Shown piece by piece: positions 13,501-24,000 of a stretch of DNA of 64,000 nucleotides (position 1 is the first letter of the stretch; every line of letters begins with the position of its first letter). The notes beneath the pieces were generated by a model. That model had not been told where the DNA came from, did no database searches, and worked only from the letters and a program-made list of their open reading frames with translations. The translations under genes were made by a program, and so were the position numbers. This DNA comes from Rotaria macrura (taxonomy: Eukaryota > Rotifera > Eurotatoria > Philodinida > Philodinidae): NCBI GenBank assembly GCA_900239685.1, contig OENT01000233.1, positions 62,001-126,000 of the forward strand. The letters are read 5' to 3'.

Positions 13501-14569
13501 CTAGCAGCAGTTGATTTCATAAAAATGCACGCAAATCATTTTACTAAATGAATCTATCAAAACGTTTTCTTCAAGAGGTATACATAAGTATTCGTCATAA
13601 TTCTGAAGTTCATGAAGTCGTATCATGAAACAATGAAACTGATATTTTCATAACATCAGAAATTTATTTAGTATGAGAAATGCTCAGTTAGTCGTGTAAA
13701 TCGGACCCAAAATTTTCAGTGTATTACAAAAGTTGTTAAATAAACTTTCAAGTTGTAAAGTTTGAATCAATTCCATATGTAAATGCGACACTATCAAAGT
13801 TCTATGAGAAAACGTTTTTTGTCTCACTAATCGAATATATATTTCACGAACTTGTTTCCAAGAGCAGAAGTATTGGAGTTTCGCACCGATTTTTCGAGTA
13901 TAACATAGTTTAGCAGGTTACGCACTAATAGTTTTTACTCTCTATAAACAGGTTTGAAACTCAAAAAGCTCTTACCTCCGATTTAACTACGGTAATAAAG
14001 CTATTTCGTTGTAGTATATGACGTTATTATTTTCAAAAAACAAACCCGTCATTCTTTCTATTTCATATTTTCCATTTGCAAAACATAAGTTACATCAAAC
14101 TTGACACTCTAATTTCATTTCTTGCGTGTTGTTTAGTAAGCAAGATATATCTAAGAAATCTGAACGTATGATAAGTTTTGTTGAAAACATACTCATGGTT
14201 ATCTTATTAAAATGCAACAGAACTAACTTCAATGAATCGATGCTTTAATTATTCATATCAAATGTGAATATCCTAAACTTTTCTCTTTCTTTATTGAGCC
14301 CCGATCTTTCAAGGCTACAAATGTTCATTCATATTCATGCTTATGAGCCCTAGATGGGCGATGTTTTGCTTCGAGTATGACTGTAACACATTCGGTTCAA
14401 CTACCCTTTCAATATTGCTTACCTCAAACAAATCAAACTCGGTGAGATAGTTAAGTAATGTTGACTTTCCAGAACCAATATTACCTTCCACCGCGATGGT
14501 TGTACGATGATATTTTAAATCTTCTGCATTTCTTGAAAGTGAAAGTGACAAAGAACATGCATTGTTCAT
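10582..14569 (-). CDS. TK2: Deoxynucleoside kinase, TK2/dNK type
   Basis: Phosphorylates deoxynucleosides in the salvage pathway. Minus-strand exons 14569-14423, 11908-11855, 11808-11556 and 10859-10582 give 243 aa in frame. Exon 1 has the P-loop GNIGSGKST (about residues 29-37). Exon 2 supplies ILQEPVEAW. Exon 3 has KLMERSIQAARYCFMEN, whose ERS..ARYCF form is that of the thymidine-preferring TK2/insect dNK branch rather than dCK/dGK. Exon 4 has the LID region with IREKKEE. I chose the acceptor giving ILQ before EPVEAW, because the nearer AG would lose three conserved residues. Start: first Met after the acceptor at about 14575; a further upstream exon or a mitochondrial presequence cannot be excluded. 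Introns of about 700 bp and 2.5 kb are unusually long here. Faces away from the CMPK2-like gene. Confidence 0.88.
11909..14422 (-). other. 2.5-kb intron of the deoxynucleoside kinase gene
   Basis: The longest intron in the window, from GAG|GTAAGC to TTTTTAG|ATTTTA (minus strand). It contains no recognisable gene; a 66-codon plus-strand frame (12532-12732) is hydrophobic at its start but unassigned. No terminal repeats identified. Confidence 0.6.
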
Positions 14570-17354
14570 TTGAACTACAAAGAGAAAGTGAAAACCGTGA
14601 TTAGCTTGTTCAACCATCGTCATCGAATACATGTGATATGATCAGTCGAGGTATATCGAAGTAGGTTATTTAACCCCGACAGTCGAATCTTCCAATTTGA
14701 TAAGATAGCGGAATTTAAATTCATTCTATATCATCACTGACTGCTGAAGTTTGCAATATTTGTATAGTGACCGTCACTGGCTGAGTGAAAATTGAAACAT
14801 CGAGTGGTGCCAAAAGAAAATAATTTTTGATGAGAGTCTCCTGTTATCCCAATTTCTTTCTGATTATTTCAAGATCATTCTAGCTACCAGATAAAACACA
14901 AGCGAACTCTATCTTTGTAGTTAAGAAAATCACGAATAGACTTATGCGAGTACTTTAACGATGGAAGTCGAAGAGTTACACACATGAATAAATCAAACGG
15001 TGTTTCAAAGCTGAATACAATTTTTTCACCCTAAAACACTTGCCACTATCGAGCAGTTTCTACTCATTCAAGGTCAATAATGGATGCATAGAAGAAGTAT
15101 GAGTGATTACATTGAAAACAATTTTGAAGCTAAAAATGAACTTCACTATGCGTTGTGGTTAAAGTAGTTTTATTCTTTTTTTTCTATCTATCAAATATAA
15201 GAAATTAATCCGATTTGATTGATTCTTCGATCTACTGGCACAACTCGTCTCGCATTTTCTTTAATAATAGAAGAAAAACAGAGAGAAAGTAATCAGTAAT
15301 CTGGAATTCTTATCTTCAACAATATAGATTTAGACATCGAATTAGGCATATAACTGGTGAAATTCTTGCCTCTAATCCTTTCAGAGTACACTTCTCCAAC
15401 TAATCATAAAGATAAAATTGATCATACATTTACTGTTCTTGTATTGGTAATTGAATAATATTTTATTAGCACCAAATTTTGCTAAACAAAACTTCAGTCA
15501 AGGATATTTTATCAATCAGAGACTACTTATATAAATACACCCTTGATATGTTGGAAATTTTCAGTATGAAATCCTCTAGGTAAAAAACTTAACAACAAAG
15601 TAAGACTTGATCTTTTGATGACGTCATAAATTGATAAGATATTTCTTCTGGAAAGTATTTATTATACGAGTAGTGATTCATATTGTCAAAAGAGCAATCC
15701 TCTCTTTTGGGCTCGTTGTGTTATTATCTGCGGCTTGATAACGGCACTCAGTGATATTTCAGTTTTACCCATTCTAACTTTCGTACGTTTCGTGCAATAC
15801 TGGATTCAAATACAAATGGAACGACCCAGGTCGAAAACTCTGACACAAGATCTTATGAATAACATACAAGATCTTGGAATATGGGTGAAATCTGACAAGA
15901 ATCTGACAAAAAATCGTCGTCTCTAAGATCTTGCATCAGATCTCACAGTCAGATTCTGCAAAGATCTTATAAATGTGTATGATCTTTCAAGAATCTGAAT
16001 GTCTGATCTGATGCAAGATCTCAGAGACTACGATTTTCATACGATTTTTCGTCTGATCTTACAAGATCATACAAGATCAGATGCAGAATCTTATCAGATC
16101 TTAACATCTGGTTGTTTGCCCTGGGGAGTGAAGTATCCAAGGTAAATTCATCCAAAACAAAAACATAAAGATTCTTATGACATATTAGAAGATTTTTGTC
16201 AAGTATAAAAGTTCGGTGAGGATGATAAGATTTTAAAAATACATAGACTTTCTGTGAAAAACACTAGATTTTTGTTTCTAGTTCAGCTCCCTGGAAATTT
16301 TGCAGTTTCACTGTAAAACTTGTTGATTTTGCATAGTACTTTACGTGTACCGTGGAATTTCTATTGAATCCAGAAATCTTCTATCTTTCGAAGTGGATAA
16401 GCATCAATTCATTCTATCCTTTCCATATGCAACATGCTTAAAACTGCACAAATTTTTTCTCTAGTGAAGTTCATAGAAATTTGCGTGCGTATATCTACGT
16501 ATAGATCCTACTCATGGGCTAATGCGATTTTTATCTTCACGTGAAGTTTTAATGTGTTAGTGGAACACTGATAGAGAAAAACCTATTTTATTGAACCAAT
16601 GAAGATATCGACTCCACTGTAAAAATTAAGGAAGAGTTTTTCATACTGTTAGGACCTTAAAAGAATTTCAATTTTGCTACTTGCATGAAAGATGTGCTGG
16701 TGTTGCTTAAGTCAAGATCCAAAAGTTTCAAAAGATTTTCTGTGTTTGTAAATTTGATTCCGTATGGTATCGTATTTTTCTCACAGTGAGCTGTTTTTAT
16801 CTTGAGTTTAATAAACACAATAACTCTGTTATAGTATATTTGCATAAGCACCAACGGATTCAGAAACTGTAATAGATTTCGTTCTATATTTTTAAAATTT
16901 ACCGAGGTTTCTTGAGGTTGTAGCGAATCTTAAAATAATTTATCGATGATCCAAAGAGATTTCTCATTAGTTTCAAAATCTAAACGAAATTTTAAAAGGC
17001 TTCTTAGCATGTAAAAAACGTCGTCAGGTCCCGCAATCAGATTAGTTTTCTCATGGTTTACATTATTACAAAAACTTAAATTTTCGTAGCAATTTAATAC
17101 AAGCTTTGTATAAATGTTTTCATCCAATCGTGATGAGAATTTCTAGGAACACGTTAAAATGTCTTGTTTTTGAAATTCTTCAATTGATTTATCACGAAGA
17201 AACTATTCTAGATGTACCTTATATGAATCACAACCGATAAAGACTTGAGACGCAGTGTTATAGCCATACTGAAGAAAAAACTACAAGAAATCCACGTAAA
17301 AGACGATCCGTCCTCAAAAGCACTTTGATCACGAAAATTCACACTTTAATAACA
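14570..17354. other. Divergent intergenic region, mostly featureless
   Basis: 2.8 kb between the divergently transcribed dNK and CMPK2-like genes. It holds the foldback repeat at 15825-16125. Two short minus-strand frames (16657-16854 and 16930-17127) have no recognised family. Confidence 0.5.
15825..16125. repeat. AGATC-rich foldback (palindromic) element
   Basis: Imperfect inverted repeat centred near 15975. The left arm (about 15903-15967) contains TCTCTAAGATCTTGCATCAG; the right arm (about 15980-16046) reads as its reverse complement with a few mismatches. Further AGATC/GATCT copies flank the core. The outer edges CCCAGG (15825) and CCTGGG (16125) are also inverted, suggesting a short MITE-like element of about 300 bp. 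No clear target-site duplication seen and no coding capacity. Confidence 0.6.
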
Positions 17355-18271
17355 ATGGAAACAGTGAAAGCTCTTCGCGAACACGTTCAGACATCAAAGG
17401 ACATTGATAATGCTCAACAATTTCTTGTCTTATTGGATGAAGCTGAAATTTACTTGACAAATGTACAAGATAAAGCAAGTGTGAAAGTGATTCGGTGCAT
17501 AAATATTGAAGGTAATCAAAATGATATGTTTTTTTCACTTCGCATGTCTCTATAATTAAAAAGTCGAACACCAAGACGATATGTTAAGAGTAGTGTCGCA
17601 CTTAATGCTGGATAACATGACACATAATCTCGCAGAGCTCTTGCACTTCAATACAAGAATAATAATGGAAACCTCTTTTCTTGTACAAACATTTGTAAAT
17701 GTTGCATTTATACAAACTTCTTCTAGGAATCGATGAAGTTGGAAAGACTACATTAGCGAACGCACTTGCACAGTCTTCAAGCATTGCAGGTCACCTACTA
17801 TGTATGCCTTCTCAACTAAAACGATTCCGTTCCTATTTCGATAAACAAGTTGAAGGAATCAAACGAAAATTTTTCCATTTGTGTGACATTCACATTTCCC
17901 GTGCACTTCTCTCATACAGTGATTCAACCGTTGTCATCCTTGATCGATATTGGCCTACATCGATTAGCTATCATCTAGCATATCAAACAGATATTACATC
18001 TTTTGACGAGCACATCTATTGGCCGTCGTATCTTGCTAGACCTTCTCATATTGTTTACATATATTTGAATGAGGAAGAGCGTTGCAGACGTATCAAAGAA
18101 CGTCAACAAACAGTGCCCATAAGCGATGAAGAAAACAAAATCGCTTCGGATATGAAGTTTCGCTCACGACTGGACACCATTTATCGCCAGATACCGAATA
18201 TTTATCCGATTGATGGAAACCAAAAGACTACAGAGATAGTGGATGAAATTCTTCGATGGTTTCAAAATTGA
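17355..18271 (+). CDS. CMPK2: UMP-CMP kinase 2 / thymidylate-kinase-like protein
   Basis: Two exons (17355-17511, 17727-18271) encode 233 aa. It should phosphorylate nucleoside monophosphates (dUMP/dCMP, in mitochondria in vertebrates). The P-loop is GIDEVGKTT, created across the splice (INIEG|IDEVGKT); the vertebrate CMPK2 equivalent is VIEGLDATGKTT. DRYWPTSISYHLA matches the CMPK2 DRYW motif, and YWPSYLARPSHIVYIYLNEE matches the Walker-B side. The C-terminus (NIYPIDGNQ...EILRWFQ) fits the domain end. The N-terminal part is about 50 residues, far shorter than in vertebrate CMPK2. An in-frame ATG is not obvious further upstream, but additional 5' exons cannot be excluded. An inverted-repeat element begins 93 bp past the stop. 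Confidence 0.82.
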
Positions 18272-18363
18272 TTTTCCTGTAGCGTATATGCATGGTACAC
18301 ATGAAACTACATCATACGCATTAGAAGATTCGAGATTCCTTTCCACAGTTGAACTGCTAAATA

Positions 18364-19278
18364 CATGATGTGTTCAAAAAGTTCCCGAACTATTTCTATT
18401 AAAAAGCAATGCAAAGCGTTCTTGAATTACTGCTCTTATCTTTACATGGCTCATGCAGTCCTGAATTTATAGTCCTGAAAAGCTCTGCTGTCTGAAACGT
18501 TCGTATGAAAAAATAGAAACTCATTTTTGACCACTGTTATAAAATGTACAACTTGAACAAAGTTGCACGTTTTGAAAGAGTAGTTATCATTTAAAATTTA
18601 TGAATGCGTGCTGGTATTTTACAGTAACAAAGATCTATTATATACTGCAACACTCGAATAAATTCGTCGTTTCAAACGCGAATAAAGAATTGTTAATGAT
18701 TGTTCTCTATGCGATCAATGCGTCATTTATACTGTGTCAGAGAACGTGACCTTTTTCTAAACTAATATCAGTTATATGCGATTGATCATGCGAAATACTG
18801 AGCACTGTTCATTTGAAATAGCCACAGTATTTGGTATTTATCCAAATGATATTCGATCTAATTTCACCATAAGGTTCCTAGGGAATTTAAATATTTATTA
18901 TATTTAAATCCATATTGTCATCTCTTAACACTAAGCTATCTTCACAATGGCTATATCATTGAGAAGTTGCATTGACTGACTGAAAACTGAATGACATGAA
19001 CGACCTTCACACATTCTCAAGTATGAATAAGGCAGGATCGCACAGAACAAGAAAATATATCATTGAGCGATGATCGGTTTTTATGATTTTTTGTCAGTAT
19101 ATACAGAGTAGTCTAAAATCCATTTGTATTTTTTCATACAGACGCTTCATATGGCAGAGATTTTCAGGCCTATAGATTCAGGACTGCATGAGCCATGTAA
19201 AGACAAGAGTAGTAATTCAAGAACGCTTTGCATTGCTTTTTAATAGAAACAGTTCGGGAACTTTTTGAACGCACCATG
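18364..19278. mobile_element. Mariner-like MITE with about 160-bp terminal inverted repeats
   Basis: The ends are inverted copies: CATGATGTGTTCAAAAAGTT at 18364 and, reversed from 19278, CATGGTGCGTTCAAAAAGTT. Similarity continues inward for about 160 bp (to about 18525 and from about 19111) with scattered mismatches. TA dinucleotides flank both ends (18362-18363 and 19279-19280), the target duplication expected for Tc1/mariner elements. The 580-bp interior has no transposase frame, so it is non-autonomous or decayed. Confidence 0.85.
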
Positions 19279-19280
19279 TA

Positions 19281-22200
19281 GTAAACAAGAAAATTTGAAC
19301 AATAAAATGCCTTATACAAGACGGCTATATCTTACTGAACCAGAACTTCTCTCTTTTTTCTGAAAACAATTTTACCATCCGTCTGTGATCAAAGTACATT
19401 GTTTTGTGTTCGAGTTTGTTAGATAGCGATTTGTGAGAGTAAGATCGAATTCTTGGTTCTTCTGTTGGTTGTTTAATAATTAAAGGTGTTTTTCAAATGT
19501 TCAACGTTGAACTTTTTAGAAGGGGCAATATGGATATAAAAATGGCACAGATAGAATCCTTAATATTTGTTCATCTCTCTTGAAGCCTACCTACAGGAAT
19601 TTTGAACGCATCATAATCAACATGCCGAAGTGGAGAACTGATTCATATTTTCTATTGATTTTGTTTGACTTCTGGAGTTCATACTGGGCATCAACTTCAT
19701 ATTTTTTTTCTTCTTATTTAGCCTATATAAACCTTGTGATTCATCACAATACACTTACTCTCACTTAGACATGTGTGGTTATGGGGTATGCGTGTACGTG
19801 TGCTTGTTGGTGTGGTCGCTCGTGGTACTGCACTCTTGAACGAAATCAAAATGCACACCAAGATGCACATCCACCTATCTACACACTCACAATCACACCC
19901 ACACCCTCGGATGATTTTCATTAAAACCCGTCAAAGTATTGCGATTTTGATCAACAATGGACCTACGAGAATGTTCTAATCAAACAAATGAAATTCAACT
20001 GAATCAGTTAGATTTAGTTTTATATAAAAATGAAACTAGGAATATATCATCAAGAGATAAATCGTGAAACATTCTTCATACGACGCATTGAATTCTCACA
20101 GATAATTTTCTTTAATTCAAAAGAAACAATTACTGATTTGTCTTTAAGTACAAATTGCGATGTGACGGTTATAAAATGGCGATCTTTTTAATTTTAAATG
20201 AAACTTCTAATGTGTTCTTCCATGTAATCGAAGCAAGAATCTCACGGTGTTTTGCAGTAATTAAATTTCCTCAAAACTAATTTTTTTAGAGTGTAGGGCA
20301 TCTTTTCGAATTTAATGATTGGTGATCTTATTATTTTTGATATGAAGATTCTATCATTGAACTTGATGAAAAACAAGTTCCGAATTTTTTCATTGTATAA
20401 AATAAAATATCTTCGATAGGAGTACTTTGCAATAGGTAAGAGTAAATATTTATATTAAATAGAATTTCTGCTATTTGTAAAAGGTACAACTCTGCCATTA
20501 ATTGAAACATGTTTTATCTTAGTTCTTTATCAGTTCAAGAAAGCTAGAACATTATCAATTACTATGTGATTACAAGCTGTGCTGACTTCATGATATTCTC
20601 CTTCTATATCACATACAAACTGGCGATCCGTACGACGTAAACATAACCGCTGATTTGACAGTATATAGTGAACTTATTTATTGATGATGATGGTAACGTT
20701 TTTACTTCAGCTTATCATTGCTGATAATGACTCATTACATAGAAACGGTATGGATGATAGACTACATTTTCCTTCTCCTATCACTTCCTCTCTATCTTAT
20801 GCATATTTTCCGTTACAAAGATTTTTTCTTAAAGAGGTTATTTCATAATTTAGTGTCGTAATTAAGTATTCATAGTGAATGTGTACTGAAGGAGAAGACG
20901 CTTGCTCATATCGAGATATGCGACCCTACTATAGAAAGTCATTTTTATACATCAACTTGTTTACACTTCAACTATAATTTATATCCTTTCGATATTTTCA
21001 CGTTACAATAGAAGCCAGTCAATTTGTTGAAATTCAAAAAAGGTAAGCTCGATGTGACCATAGATCTCTCGACCTCGTTAACTGACGTTTATAAACAGAA
21101 CATTTCACTTTTTTACAGTTGTTCCATTTATAACTTTCACACTACTTACACGTCACAATAAGTTATACAACTTGCAGATAAAAACTCAGAAAGTAAGACA
21201 CTCGAAAAGATCTTATATTTTTAAAGTATCCAACACGAAAACACCTGCATAGTAAGAATAAAGATGATGGAAGGACTATCATTGTCTTTCGACGATTAGT
21301 ATGCAGTAATTCATTTTATTATAAGAGATACACCTTTTTGTAAAGCTTATTCATGGTTCAGGAAAAAACTCAACTATGTGTTTTTGAACTTGTAGGGAAG
21401 CATGGTTTTCTCGAATTTTATGAGCTACTAACCAAAGAATATTTCTGTAGATTGATGGATCTTTGCTAGAAATAATACTGAATATTGGTGTGTGGGTGTG
21501 GTTTCATTTGGTCTCTTCATGATCCAATCAGAAGAAACTTTTTTATGAGATTTTTTGAAGTACGGGGGACAAGTGAAGAAAAGTTGAAAAAATATAGACA
21601 AAGACATGTATTTTTCATTACATATATTGCAGGCGCCATTTTCACAAGCAACGTTTTACTATTATTTGTTTCCCATCGCTCATAAAGTTGATCGTGGTGT
21701 GGCCGCCTAAGTCTAAGTCTATCGAATAGTCGGCTGCTGGAATTCAGTCACAAAGTTGGACGTCGATGTAAAACTTTTTCTTTCTTCCAGCAGCAATAAT
21801 TAACTACGATATATTCGATGAAGTTAAGTTAAAATTGCATCTACGCCTAATTTATTGTTCTATTGAGCACATCGATGATCTGCTTTCGTACAACAGCAAC
21901 TTAAGGATATTCTTACCTGCTTTCTAATGAAAAGTTTGAATCGTTTCTACTACTACTGTAAAAGAGCCTATCAAGTATTGACAATTTTATATTTAGTTCA
22001 ATTAGATAAAAGAAATAGTTGACCAAAGCAATATGGTACCATCAGGCGAACTATAGGAAGAAATAGTTTTGTTTTCGTAAAAGAATATTTATGCTTCATA
22101 GAAATTCACTGACAATTGTTGAGACTGCGTGCAGTGCGAATCGGAATGCATGAAAAGTGAAATGAGCTATCATGCAAAATACAAAATCGAAAACTATGCC

Positions 22201-22655
22201 ATGACACTGTAAAGCGACATTCACATATGGATCAATTCTAGTTTTGACCAGTTGGGTACTGGCTAAAAAACTCATCGCATTCTGCTCACCTAATAAAATG
22301 ACATGAGCTATTACAAATGCAGAAATTCGTCGTTCTGCAGGAAACTGGACTAATGCAAGTAACACTGATGATAGAAGGTTATATCTAGGAATAGAATCGA
22401 ACATTATTCAATGGGAATCGAGCAAACATCACGCCATTGATAAATCAATTAATGAAGATAATAGTATGGTAGGACTCACTACTGATACAGGTAATTCTAA
22501 TCAATCATACTTAAACGTTTATCTAGAGCAGAAAATCAACTTTTCTATTACTTTATGATAGGATGGTATAGAACTGTACAGAATTACATTTGCAATACAT
22601 CATCTTTTTCTCCGAACTCCTTTTTATTTTAGTACTGTGTTGACAAAACAAAAAT
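19281..22655. other. Gene-poor interval with GT/CA-rich inverted patch
   Basis: 3.4 kb. At 19771-19816 the + strand is G/T-rich and at 19852-19906 it is C/A-rich, forming a loose inverted pair. A 102-codon minus-strand frame (22404-22096, true ATG) is hydrophobic but unassigned. GCTGCTGGAA and its complement (about 21731-21790) form a small stem. No other feature recognised. Confidence 0.45.
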
Positions 22656-23929
22656 TTAATTCACAATTGGAGAGTTGATGATCGATCGAATCCAATTAAT
22701 GTAGGATGCAGCTTTCGTAAATACTGTCGGAAAAGCTTGTCGACCACATCCAATAGCATAACTAACTACACCAGCAACATGCCAACGACCATCTTTAAAA
22801 TACAATAAACCACCACCACTATCCCCTTGGCATGATCTAAATAAGCATCTATCAGTAATGACAATTAAGAAACGTATATTAATAAACTAACCCGTGATCT
22901 ATGTCAGCCGGTCCATTGTGAACGGTACAAACTTGTTTGTCCGGTTCATATGCAAAATACATTGAACAATCAGAAATAACACGAAGTCGTGCTTGAAGCA
23001 GTACTGGACTTGAACTATTCCACATTTGATGTACAGTATTACCCCAACCAGCAACATAAACAGTTGCATCAAGTGGTGGCTCTAACATCTATAGGAAGAA
23101 GAACAAACACGTATTATTTCGAGAAGTAAAGACAAGGAAGAAAAATGATTTGACTAACATTATCAACCAGACAAATCGGTTGAATAGTTTGTGAGAAAGT
23201 TATTGGCGCAGCCAATCGTATTACTCCGATATCATCTGTTGAACGTGGTTCATCATATGTTGGATGTAAATACAGTGCAGCAATAGGTATCAGCTGTCCA
23301 GATGATAAGCGATTGTGTGCACCAATTCGAGCATAATAATTTTTAAGATCATCTGAATAATCCAGACAGTGTGCAGCTGTTAATATATGCCACTGATCAA
23401 TAATCACTCCGCCACAATCATGTACACCTCTGTATTGTAATGAAACAGCCCATGGTAATGAATGTGGGACCGCTTCAAAGCCATTGACGATACGAAGAGG
23501 AGAATTCAAATGTGGTTGACGAAATGTTTGACCGCATTGTTGTGGCGTAAATTGTCTCTCGATTGGGCAACAAAAACGAACACTATAATCTGGACATGGT
23601 GATGTTAAAGAACCCATACAAAACACACCATTATTGTTAATTAATGTTTGATAGAGTGATGTATCATTATTCGATTTACCTAACACTGAGTATTCAACAT
23701 TGAAAACAGTATCACATCGAGATGCTTCGGCGTATAGTTTGCGAATCAATGAAATATCTTCAATATCTTTGCCACTGCTTGTTCTCGGATTTTGTGTGTT
23801 AAACCAGGGTGTCCATGATGCTTTTTCGGCGTTACACTCATCATTTGTATTTGATAATAGTTGCTGCGCACCAACAACTTTCGATGAGAGGAATATACAA
23901 AAAGTTAGGATGGGAATCAATCTTAACAT
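22656..23929 (-). CDS. Secreted WxxW-domain / chymotrypsin-fold serine protease
   Basis: Exons 23929-23159, 23088-22892, 22836-22656 give 382 aa. A signal peptide (MLRLIPILTFCIFLSSKVVGA) is followed by a cysteine-bearing WxxW module: WTPWF at 39-43, then DIEDISLIRKLY and the CPDYSVRFCCP close, as in the Mucin2_WxxW family. The protease domain starts at RIVNG (about 146). The triad is His187 (TAAHC), Asp233 (TDDIGVI) and Ser329 (CQGDSGG). Six residues before Ser329 the S1-pocket position is Gly instead of trypsin's Asp. The SYA and PTVFT segments replace SWG and G-VYT, so a small, elastase-like pocket is inferred. The activation cleavage site would be before IVNG (Arg-Ile). Extracellular; could act in digestion or defence. 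Has its own TATA box. Confidence 0.9.
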
Positions 23930-23990
23930 AGTACTGTCTCTGTATTGTCTGACCAGCCCAAAAATAAAGCAATACTAAAGATTAGCATTG

Positions 23991-24000
23991 CCTTTTATAC
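23991..24000 (-). promoter_or_regulatory. TATA box of the serine protease gene
   Basis: On the minus strand the sequence GTATAAAAGG lies about 65 bp upstream of the start codon at 23929. That spacing allows a start of transcription about 30 bp downstream of TATA and a short 5' UTR. Confidence 0.65.

Noticed and set aside
14315-14422. Read-through of the deoxynucleoside kinase P-loop exon into VVEPNVLQSY, resembling the EPV motif
   Set aside because: A strong donor (GAG|GTAAGC) precedes it, and the real EPVEAW exon is found at 11908-11855.
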